This document shows, piece after piece, positions 33,161 through 43,163 of a stretch of 64,000 nucleotides of DNA. The number at the start of each line of letters is the position of its first letter. Position 1 is the stretch's first letter. Origin of the DNA: Seiridium cupressi (taxonomy: Eukaryota > Ascomycota > Sordariomycetes > Amphisphaeriales > Sporocadaceae); contig JARVKI010000109.1 of NCBI GenBank assembly GCA_036674765.1, forward strand, positions 62,001 through 126,000, in the 5' to 3' direction. The notes under the pieces were generated by a model. It saw nothing but the letters and a program-made list of their open reading frames with translations. It made no database searches and was not told the DNA's origin. The position numbers and the translations under genes are program-made.

Positions 33161-35586
33161 TTTGAATTGTTGATGTGAGGTGATTTCAAGTGTGAGTAAC
33201 TAGTTGGTGCGTTGGAAGGAAGTAAGTTTGCTTGTGGTTCATAATATTCTCCCGGTTATGGCGAGTCGGCCAGTCCTTATATACTTCCAAAATGAGGCGT
33301 GTTCTTCATTGCCAGTCCAGCAGATTCCACCCTGGAGCCCTCACGGTGGCCATTGTTCGGTTCAACTTCACTCGTGACATGACGGGTTAATTCACTTGAG
33401 AAATGCATACCGCTGTTCGTACCGCCATGACAGCCTACAGTTAGGGTCTCGGACACGGTCACTCCGCCCATTCCTACCACGAAGATAGCCGACTCCGCCA
33501 GCAAAGCGCGCAGTGTGCTTACTCAGATCACCTGGCTAGAGGTTATTTCGTTCCCCTAGTCCTACGCGGCTACTCTTCTCAACAGCCTGGAGGTCGATTT
33601 CCCGCCCCAACCCGCCCAGGATGGCCTATTATTCTGACATAAGCTTGGCGGCAACAGTTCGCGTGGAGAGTATTTGTGCTTCCCATTTTGATGATCAGGC
33701 GACTGATCCGGTAGGGTAAGCCACACCAAAAGGATGATTGGTCAGTCAGCTGACCCCTTTAGGACATCATCGCTTGATTGATGGCGTCACATCTCACACC
33801 GCGTCGCACGAACGGTGAGCCTCATCACAGAGAGTTGTGTATTCGCAACTGCCGAGGTACCCCTGAGAGCTGTCAAGCCATTCCCACTGGCCGGTCAAAA
33901 CTTCAGAAGCGGCAAGTGTAAGCATGTTAGAACATCAAAGAAACACCAATATCTGACATGCGTTCAACGAGAAAAAAAGGCTAAGCCATGCACTCTAGGT
34001 CACGTGGGGTCCTCAGATCCTCTGCCCATCCTACCCAGTCAGCAAACTGCGCCTACAACACGGGCTCCTGACCATATTTGTCCTCTAGATATGGATAGGC
34101 AATGACGTCCTGCTTGCCTTTGCTACTGCTTCGGCGCTAGCCGGACAAGCCGTTTGAGGCTGGTTCGTGAGTATACAAGAAACGCCATATAGGGGCCATA
34201 GCCCAGATTGCGGTCATGATCCTATATCATTAGAGGAAATTGAGCCGAAATCTCATTACGTTTTTAGAGGATGTTCACCGAAGCTGATCACATGGACGTA
34301 CATCATACGGAGAACAATCACTCTGAGAAGTGTGTCACCAAGAACGCCTGTCGGTGGCTCATTAGCTACTCACAGCTTAATGCCAATATGCTTAAGTTTC
34401 TCAGCAAGAGATGAAGTCTTTCCAAACACTCACTAGGGGTAATAGGGCACTGTCCATATTCGTCTTTGATTTCTATATCTGCCCCTAATATATGGTTTTA
34501 CTAGAGGGACTGGGATGATCAATGTCCGTCGCATGCACAACGTGTTCTAAACAATGCGACGTTCCTTGTTCGAAATGGATTTGAGTCGGTCAAAACGAAC
34601 TGGTACTTCCTTGATCTGGCTGGCAACGTCGTTTTGCTCCGCTACCGTTCACATCAGCATGTGAGCCTGCCACCCGGCTGGAGGGTCAAGAATCCTCACA
34701 ACCAGGAATGAAAACGTGGTATAGGATGGGTTGCGCATGTGCCCTCCAGTCCTCTGGATATGAAGCACTCTTTGAGTGAAGCGTGTCTCTTCAGTCGGTA
34801 GCAGAAGCGCTCATTGTGATGCTGCTGTCAAACACCGCAGGATACGCATGCGGTACGATCGTGAGCTCGGCAATGTAGACAGAAACTCTCGAAAGCCTGT
34901 ACTGATATCTCGGGTAAAAGTATGGCGAGTATTGTCGTGCTTAGCAAAGTGAGTGCCGCTTCGGGAAACAGCATTGCCGGGACGCGCAAGGACAGCGGTC
35001 GGGTAACAATATCTGACGCTCTTGGAACCAAACACCAGTTTGAACAGTACTTTGGTAATCAAGTAGTTACTGTTTGATATTACATGTAACAGAATTTACG
35101 CAGAGAACATGGACGACAGATTTAAGCTCGGCGATTATGTCCTTGGACGCTATCCTACCTTCCAAGCCAGTTGGATCCCTACAAGCCTGTAGGTGGAGCG
35201 ATGGACGGGCCATAGCCCTCACCTTCTTGCCTTCACTTCATTAGAGGACATCTTTCTATCGTCGCATCTCTGGCTGGTATTATCATAGCAGATATATTGA
35301 GAGAATCTGGAATCGCCCATGTGCACTTTTGCTTTGATGATGAGCTAATGATTCTTATCTCGGTTCTCCAATTGCAAGTCCTTTCCGGATAGCTCGTTCT
35401 AGCCTCATATAGCTCCCAGTGCTTCTCGCGACAGAAATTACACGTCCCTATTTCCCAATCCTCTCCTTAGCAGGTCTTCGCTTCTTCGGTTCGACTGGAC
35501 TTAGCCCGCCGCGAACCGAGTACTGGTCCCTTGCGCCACGTAGAGGCGACTGCTGTGCTCAGGTGATGTTTTTATATTATTTTTTC
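33161..35586. other. Large intergenic stretch (about 2.4 kb) with a possible relic
   Basis: No complete gene. On the plus strand, about 34515-34710, a frame reads RDWDDQCPSHAQRVLNNATF and continues through KTNWYFLDLAGNVVLLRY to PPGWRVKNPHNQE before a stop. It is aromatic and regular enough to be a coding relic or an isolated exon, but no start, partner exon or family was found. Confidence 0.35.
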
Positions 35587-36156
35587 TCAATTTAGTGGTG
35601 CCCCACGTTTTTTCGAGTAGTTGTTGGGATCCCGCAACGAACCGGCACCGAGCATGTCTTCATAATCGTATGAGCTGCTCGGTAACTCTGGCCCTGCTCG
35701 ATCTCCTTGATACACGCGATCATATGAAGGGCTTGTCTCCTCTTTCTGATCGACGCACCAATAACTTCTACCGTCAGACAATTTGACCGGGTCGGGAGAC
35801 GGTGTTGGTTCCCGCATAGAGACTTGAGCGACTTCTGATACCGCGCTGGTGCTCATCAAATTGTCCCGTGACAATACACGAGTTGGATGTCGAGGCGAGT
35901 TCTGCAGCTCCGCACCTTCGTCTGCAGGGTCGCCGCCCCATATGAGCAATTGCTGGAGGCATGTTAGATTCATTCTCGAGTCGCAACCTGATCTAGGATC
36001 GTGACATACCCGTCCCATCATGGCTGGATGACTTAGTCGCATACTGTGGTAGAGTTTAAGAATGGTGTGATAGGCAGAGGAAAGGCCGGACGGTAGAGAC
36101 GCCAGTCTTTCCGACTGTCGTGTGAGTGTTTTCGCGTTCAAGAAGTTTAGAGCCAA
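35587..36156 (-). CDS. Hypothetical protein
   Basis: An open frame of 189 codons. A 57-bp GTATGT...CTCCAG segment (35953-36009) looks like an intron; removing it keeps the frame and gives 170 residues. The first 49 residues are helical (LASLPSGLSSAYHTILKLYH); the rest is hydrophilic and Pro/Ser/Asp-rich, probably disordered. No family recognised. It runs divergently from the HET gene to its right. Coding status rests on length, the clean intron and composition only. Confidence 0.42.
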   Translation of the reverse strand: MALNFLNAKTLTRQSERLASLPSGLSSAYHTILKLYHSMRLSHPAMMGRVCHDPRSGCDSRMNLTCLQQLLIWGGDPADEGAELQNSPRHPTRVLSRDNLMSTSAVSEVAQVSMREPTPSPDPVKLSDGRSYWCVDQKEETSPSYDRVYQGDRAGPELPSSSYDYEDMLGAGSLRDPNNYSKKRGAPLN

Positions 36157-36772
36157 GTTGGTATTCAGGCTGGTTTGCCAGGTATTGCAGTTGGTTTATG
36201 TGGATGTAGTTGCTTGTAAATAATTCAAGATTCAAGATCGAGAAGGAAAACAAGCTTATATGTACTGGTTAGTGGGAAGCCGGGGGCTATGCTTAGCTTC
36301 CCTTAGCATCGGTGGCCTCTGTGCACAGCCTCTGAAGGCGCACTCTTCTAGACCGCATGCAGCGCCCACGCCTTCGAATCGAACCACAAGAGAGGCTTGG
36401 TGCATACATTGAGACGCACTATGATGTTTCAATTGCAAATCATTCACATTTCGGGAGGGTTGAGAGACCACTAGACGTGCCAGTGCTTACTTGTGCAGCT
36501 GAAAACTCATGTTTCGAACGCTAGTGCCGCAACTACCGAACCGCGGGCCTCCAGGGCACTAGGACTCATGGGGAAAGGCCGCGACGTTGCAACCTCTGCT
36601 CACTGCATGAGGTTGCGATAGGCTCCCATCGTAACGGCTTACATCCCATCAACAATCCGCCCCCACTGCCGGAGCGGCAGAGACGTGATGGTCAACAGCC
36701 CGCGATCTACAAATCAATCCATGGACTGCCTACAGAAGATTCTCGACTGAGTCCCCGAGAGAATCCACGAGG

Positions 36773-38686
36773 ATGGATGGTGTTGACTTGATCAGACAGA
36801 ACCAATACCGTGATGTTGGGACTGCGCCTGATGCCGACCTGACAATCCAGGGGAGTAAAGAGGATGCGAGGAAACGCAGGCACCGCGAGCATATGAAGCT
36901 GAAACGCATAGCTGACAAGCAACGTCAAACGGAACGAAACCAAACTTTCGAGTCAAGGTCATGTCACTGTGCAGCCCCTTGCTCTCCTACGCGGACAGAC
37001 TTCTGTGAGCTATATGAGGCGATCCCGCTTCCGGTGACCTCTGATCACTCAAAAATTTGGGCACCGTCCGTCCGTCTGATCAGGTTGGAATCGGGTGGCG
37101 AGGGTGATCCTATTAAATGCGATCTCTTCTCCGCATCGTTGACGGAAGGTCATCGTTTTACTGCTCTATCATATGTCTGGGGGAATTACAATGACAAGGT
37201 TTCAATATGCGTCAATGACCGCTTCGTCACAACTACTAGAAACCTGTATGCGGCCATGGTCCACCTGCGCGACAGATCAGCGGAAATCATCTTGTGGGTG
37301 GATGCACTATGTATCAATCAGGGAAATTTGCCAGAAAGGACTTCTCAGGTTGAGCACATGCCCCAAATCTACGGCGCCGCTGCAGAGGTGGTCGCTTGGC
37401 TAGGAGAAGAAGCACACGGGAGTGGTGAAGCTATGGACTACATCAGTACTCATACCGGAGCCACAAACGAAACCTCAAATCCACATCAAAAGCCAGCACC
37501 TCCCCAACTCGAACCTCTATGGTCCAGACCCTACTGGGGTCGCGTTTGGGTTGTGCAGGAGCTAGCATCAGCCCACAGATCAAGCGGCAAATGCATCATC
37601 AAATGCGGCCATCAATCTGTATCGTTCGACCAATTTCGCTGCTTTCTGGCCCGGTTCCTGGCCGACCAGTTCTACACGGGAGTTGATAGCGTGCGCAGGC
37701 CGAAACATCTCATAAACCTGAGTATCGCACACGAGAAGAAATCCTTTTTGGAAATCCTCTCTGAATCAGCTTCTTTAGAGGCCACAGACCCGCGTGATCG
37801 GATTTACGGAATCAGAGGCATCTCACCTGAGTTCTACCGTAACAGAATTCCTGTGGATTACCAAATCAGCTTTCAAGAATTGTGCAAAAAGGTCATCGCA
37901 GCATATATCAAGAAAGAAAAGAAACTCGATATCTTGTGCCAGTTTAGGAGCTTTCCACGCAGCGACCACTACCCATCGTGGGTGCGCGACCTGAGCAACT
38001 GTAACCGTGGAATATCCCTATCAATTCACTCCGCCTCTGCAGGCAGCCAATCCAACTCGACCATATCCGATAACATCCTTCATGCCCGGGGTAAATGCAT
38101 CGGCACAGTCAACGTCTTGAGAGGCCCCTACGAGTTCCCCACTGCTATACGCGTGGGTCAACCGTGGCCGGATATGCCAAATCTAGACAGACTTGAACAT
38201 TTTGTCTTAAAAGCATTAAAGAAGCGACATAGTGGTTCTACACCTGGGGATCTTCAGGTTCGTTTCCTGAATATGGTCTCAGGGGACAGGTGGCGAGGCG
38301 CTGCTAGGGAAGACACAAGGATTCCGTTCGCGCCACGCAAAATCTGGGATTCAGTCCGCCATTACGAGAAATCCTCCGTGGTCGATGAGCAGACACAAGT
38401 GATGTACAGGTATTTCACTTTTCTGTTCAGCCCGTTAATCGGTCGGACACTTTTTAATACGGCTGGAGGAAACATTGGCATTGGTCCACCAAATATGCAG
38501 AAAGATGACATGTTATGTGTGCTCTATGGGTGCAGCTATTGTGTTGTTTTGCGCAAGGTTAAGCAACGCCACTATATTTTCATAGGACCGGCCTACGTTG
38601 ACGATGCAATGAGTGGGGAGTACGTCCGGCAAGAACATGACGACGAAGGAAGACAAAACGTGGAGGAGCAATTTCACATACGTTAA
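36773..38686 (+). CDS. HET-domain (heterokaryon incompatibility) protein
   Basis: A single exon of 637 residues. After a basic N-terminus (KEDARKRRHREHMKLKRIADK), the HET domain is complete: RLIRLESG, then FTALSYVWG (about residue 130), ILWVDALCINQGN (about 173-185), QIYGAAAEVVAWLGEE, WSRPYWGRVWVVQELASA (about 250-267) and, further on, DPRDRIYGIRGI (about 339-350). The C-terminal 250 residues have no known domain. HET domains share a TIR-like fold and trigger cell death when partners from incompatible strains meet. No NB-ARC or repeat part is fused. It converges with an orphan gene on the right, and a broken NLR-type HET gene lies about 5 kb beyond. Confidence 0.92.
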   Translation: MDGVDLIRQNQYRDVGTAPDADLTIQGSKEDARKRRHREHMKLKRIADKQRQTERNQTFESRSCHCAAPCSPTRTDFCELYEAIPLPVTSDHSKIWAPSVRLIRLESGGEGDPIKCDLFSASLTEGHRFTALSYVWGNYNDKVSICVNDRFVTTTRNLYAAMVHLRDRSAEIILWVDALCINQGNLPERTSQVEHMPQIYGAAAEVVAWLGEEAHGSGEAMDYISTHTGATNETSNPHQKPAPPQLEPLWSRPYWGRVWVVQELASAHRSSGKCIIKCGHQSVSFDQFRCFLARFLADQFYTGVDSVRRPKHLINLSIAHEKKSFLEILSESASLEATDPRDRIYGIRGISPEFYRNRIPVDYQISFQELCKKVIAAYIKKEKKLDILCQFRSFPRSDHYPSWVRDLSNCNRGISLSIHSASAGSQSNSTISDNILHARGKCIGTVNVLRGPYEFPTAIRVGQPWPDMPNLDRLEHFVLKALKKRHSGSTPGDLQVRFLNMVSGDRWRGAAREDTRIPFAPRKIWDSVRHYEKSSVVDEQTQVMYRYFTFLFSPLIGRTLFNTAGGNIGIGPPNMQKDDMLCVLYGCSYCVVLRKVKQRHYIFIGPAYVDDAMSGEYVRQEHDDEGRQNVEEQFHIR

Positions 38687-38898
38687 TTGTGGCAGTATCA
38701 GCGCTAGTGCGTAGTCGAATATCATCGGAGTACTCACTGACTGTAAATTATGCCACACTAGTGAAATATCATGGCTTGGGCTTAGATGGCATTCACACAT
38801 ATTTTCAGGATTTCAGAATAGTCTAACAGTGATGGCGTCATAATTGAGAGTTGCGTAGCGTATTGCAATTTCTTCTCCACCACACGCGACATGAAAAC

Positions 38899-40352
38899 TC
38901 AGCGAGCAGCAGCCGAAAGCATCTTGAAGCCCTTGCCCACCGCGCCCGCCTTCCCGCCTTTGCCAGCAATCTTGGGCAAGTTCTTCGCGACCTCGACGGC
39001 CGTCGAGGCTACAGCTTCTGCCGTGTCGCCGTCAAGCTTGAGGATGTTGTTTGCCTTGAAAGCCTCGGGGTCCTCCAGGACCTCTATAAGCACGGAGAAT
39101 CCCGCCGACGCCAGCGGGCCGACATATGGGATCAAGTCCAGGCCAGTCTTCACGGCCAGTATGAAAATCTCGGTGACCAGGTCTTTGGGCTCCTCTTTGA
39201 ATTCGTATGGTTGCCACGTTACGTCAACACCAAAGTGATCCTGGATTACCTTGGTGTAATCGAGGAAGGGTTCGAGGGAACGATGTTCTGTTACATGATA
39301 AACCCCATTACTGGGTACATCGTGATAGTTGTACATCTTGATCAGCGTATCCGCTTCGGCTGTTGGGCAATAGAGACCCTTGTCGGAGCCCCGGAGCTGC
39401 CTCGGAAGGATCAGCAGGTTGTAGATGCCGCGAATATCCAGTGACAGTGTGTTACTGTCTGATATCAAATCGGGGTTAGTAATGGTCCTCGAAAGATAGC
39501 TTTTGGGGATTATGAAACAGGTACCGGGAGTATTGGACTCGCAAAGCGACGATCTACTCAGAAAAACGATAATAGGCTCAAAGGGGGAATTAGGGACCCC
39601 AGAATATACGTACATTGAAGATCAAGGCCTCGCTTATAGCTGAATTTAAAATCTCGATGGTTGGGGTGCGTGACCTTTTCCTCAACATTTTTCACCGCCT
39701 CGCCAGGTTTACCTGTGACCAAGTCGCTTCCAAGCCCCATCATGCCCCCATAGCCGTTGGCAAACTGATTCATGGGGTTTCTGAACACGTTACTCATGGT
39801 AGGGGGGTACAACATCTTGACGCCCTTCCGGAATCGGAAGTCTACCATCAGGTACGTACAGAGGTCCGGATCGAGGTTGTCGACCTTTTGGGCCAGCGGG
39901 AAATAGATAGCCCGTACGGGGACAAGGAGGTCGATGAACATGAACCTTTCCTTGGGCTTAACCGGTATTGGCACAATGCAGACTTTGTCTGGTCCACCCG
40001 CTTTACTGTCACGAAACTCGACTCTGTTGGCGCAGCTGTCGATTTCGACGTGTCGAATGGTTTTGCCCGGGTCATTCTCCTCGGCGAACATGACGCTATG
40101 TGAATCCGGAAAATCAATCCACTGGCTGCCGATCTTTTCACTTTTACCATAAGACCTGTAATGATTGTTGATCTTCAGGGAGTTATTGTAGATAAACTCG
40201 ATGAGGATGTGGGATGCGAAATCCTCAAGCTTGTCTGGGTCGAAGCCCCATGCCTTCGCGTTAGAACCTTTCTGTAAGGCCAAAGTGGAGCGCTTGAAAA
40301 AGACTTCGCCTTCAGGATATGGCATAGCCATGATGGGCAACGATGATTTCAC
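38899..40352 (-). CDS. Orphan protein with hydrophobic, Gly/Lys-rich C-terminus
   Basis: Two exons (39610-40352 and 38899-39553; 56-bp GTATAT...GTAG intron) join to give 465 residues. No family recognised. Residues 1-250 look like a globular beta-rich domain (HVEIDSCANRVEFRDS, FMFIDLLVPVRAIYFPL, YLMVDFRFRKGVKML). A second globular part follows (LDIRGIYNLLILPRQLRG). The C-terminus holds a long apolar segment, EIFILAVKTGLDLIPYVGP and on through LASAGFSVLIEVL (about 377-407), then an amphipathic helix and a Gly/Lys-rich end (KIAGKGGKAGAVGKGFKML). No signal peptide. Such an ending could insert in membranes, but that is inference. It converges with a HET gene, 212 bp between stop codons. Confidence 0.65.
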
Positions 40353-42725
40353 AGAAGACCGTTAGTAAGTAGAAAAAAGTTTAGGCAATCAAGTTTGAAA
40401 GGAGAAACACCTTTTCAGTCAAGTTATCTGTTTATGCTCCCTCTTATACTGCAACTTCCGATGAGAGGACGCCTCACCTCGAATAGTGATGACATCTTCG
40501 ATGAACTAGTGGAACAATATTTGAAGAAGCTGATTCGTATCTACAGTAGATTCCTTGAATACACGGGATGAGATATGTGGCTTTCATTCGGTGCAGTCAA
40601 AGTCCATGCATGTACGGCATTGCCAGCTGTGCGCTTGCTGCACATACGGCCGCAAGTATGTCATTCTGAGACATAAGATGATCTCACCGCGCTTGAGGGA
40701 CGAATTTATATTCCTGGCGTGGTGAAAGGCTTTGCTAGTGTCCAAGCGGCCAGCCCACATCCGTTTCTATCACCGTTCTTGAAAGTACAATCAGTGGCAT
40801 TGACTGGTAAAATAAAACTTACAGCCTAACATGAAAGAAAAGAATTCTGACAGTTACTAGTACGTCACTCATCTTTCATATTATCAAGCAAAGCTAACAC
40901 GATATGCGGTTGGTGTAGCTAATGGATTATTTGCACTCTGCCGGCTTGAATGTACGACTAGACAGAGGAGGTCTTTCTAACCCATGCAAGCAGCACTAGT
41001 CCTTCAGTCTAAGGCATATCTTGCAGCGGAGTTTCGGCCGAACGCGAATGGGATAGCATATCGAACCGGGCCAATGACAGGTGCATAGTCAGTCATTGTC
41101 ACACCGACACTGACTATAGCACTCATTAATGATGTGGCGCAACACTGACCGGTCTCAGCCGCACGGCTTCACAACCATAACCTGGCTTCTCCGATTCGGT
41201 TGACGGGAGCGATGGCGCTATTTTTTATTGGTGGGTAGCACTAGAATCAGCCACTATTCCCTTCAGAATTGGGGATACAAGTAAAACCCGAGAGAAGTTG
41301 TCAAAGGTCAGGTATACAACATGATTTCAGTTTTTGATTACTTCCAATGCTGGCTCCTTCAAATTAAATTTCAAAATGATTTCGTGTTCGTGTCTGATAC
41401 CCACTAGATTAATTTCAATGTAGGTTGGGTCGGGACCGCTCTTTCGATGAGCGGTAGTAGCAAGTCTAATGCCAAGGCGGCGGCAGCAGCAGCAAAATAA
41501 CGCTAACTCTGTTTCCCCCATTAGCTGTCCAGATGATCATTGGAATATGTCACTAATAGTAACCTAGCATGCGTCAATGGCTATTTCGAGTGGCGTCTTT
41601 GGGCCTCTCGTTGTGAATCACATATCGCATTGATCATACATACGGTGACATCCATGGAGGATCCCTTCAAGGCTTTCGTCGTCGTCATTCGAGACCTTAG
41701 ACTCGCTAGGCATCTGAGAACTAACCTATGACTTCTAATATGATCATAGGTCGCGTCCAACAATGACCCGTTCTGACACTAGATGATCATGATATATAGG
41801 GATAATTCAAAATCGCCATCTACTCGGGGCACAAATGCTTTTGCGATGTCGATTGTGTAACCACAGAACGGTTGTTTGGAAAAACAAGAAGCACCATAGT
41901 CTGCCGGTATCGAGGTGAAGACTCGTCAATGCAGCTAAACCTAGCCTACGAATTTATCAGATGTTCCTCAATTTAATAGTCACAAGCAGCCTAGGTGTAT
42001 CGTGATGTTCGATCGTGCGCTTAGTTATGACTATGCGCTTTTTCAAACCAGACGCTAGGTGCGGACCAGAAAGGGCAGAGTTCAAACAGGCAGCGTCAAG
42101 GAATAGCTCGGTATTGGTAAAGTACGGGTGAGTCCCCGCGACATTGTTGTGCCGTTGGGTTAGACTGGACGACGAATGGAGCCGGCGATGGTGTAGCCCC
42201 TGCCCTGGGCTGGATCCGGCCAACGATCTGGTGCTAGGCATGATTCCCTACTGGACCGTCGTGGAGTTTCCGGCGTTATGGGTCCCCATCACCGTGACAC
42301 CTGCAACCGTGGCCGCCGTACTTCGTTGTACGTCGCTGGGCGAAACCCTTGATGGCTCAACCATGTTCTAGCTCGGAGCTGAGTGGCAAGCAGCGGTGAA
42401 TACGATGGAGGGGGTGAAGTTAGGGACGAAGCTGCATGTCCAATCATTAGGGTATATACGGGTATTATTGAGGCTCTTAATTCTAGATATTCAGGGATAA
42501 TTAGCCTTGTTGGTCCTAGTCGGGAGGGATCCGCTGCTCGGATGAAGACTTATACTTGGAAGGCAGAGGCAGCAAAGGGTAAAGGCGCATGTATACTCCT
42601 AGAGTAAGAGTCGTTTCCCGCGAAATATGTTGCGCTGTGCTTTGTATCCCGTTTTGTAGATTGGCTTGCCTTATTGTGCTTTGCCACGCCCGGTACTATA
42701 ATATATAATTAAATTAATATTTTCT
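40353..42725. other. Large intergenic stretch
   Basis: No supported gene. Composition becomes AT-rich toward the right end (42690-42725). No terminal repeats of a transposon could be matched. Confidence 0.45.
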
Positions 42726-42805
42726 TATCGTTTAAAAAAAAAAAACGATATCAAAATTTATTTTGATATTAAAAGTGAATAATATATAAAAAAAAAAAAA
42801 AAAAC
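42726..42805. repeat. AT-rich block with two inverted repeats and A-tracts
   Basis: tatcgttt (42726-42733) pairs with aaacgata (42743-42750) around an A-run, and gatatcaaaa (42747-42756) pairs with ttttgatatt (42761-42770; 9 of 10). A second A-run of about 18 follows at 42788-42804. The two hairpins overlap. It lies left of a diverged direct repeat and the broken NLR gene. Confidence 0.6.
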
Positions 42806-42815
42806 GCGTTGTAAA

Positions 42816-42865
42816 GCTGGCTCGAATGCTCAATATAAAATGAAGGTTCTTCAACCACTATTACC
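42816..42865 (+). repeat. Diverged direct repeat, left copy
   Basis: Fifty bases starting gctggctcgaatgct; 40 of 50 match the right copy at 46335-46384 in the same orientation, with weaker similarity continuing upstream (A-run, then acgcgttg versus acgtgctg). The two copies bracket the broken HET-NB-ARC-TPR gene. Confidence 0.7.
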
Positions 42866-43163
42866 TAGGTAGTTATCGAGAGTCTGACACTGGGGTCTAA
42901 ACCAACATACAGCTTATTCACATACCTCTTTGGTGGGAGGATCGGCGTTAGTGCAAAACTATATGTAGTTGTGCTTGGATGCATTGAGACCCCGCCTCCT
43001 TGGGCGCCGCTGCACTTGAAAACAATACCTGCCACATCAATAAGGGCCTAGTAAGTAACACAGTGCAGACACATCCGGCAAACATGAGTAATGTATCATT
43101 ATAAGCGGAAGCTACCTTCCTTTGAGTGTCAGAGGCCGTTTCCAGATCGGTCCGGACTGGCAC

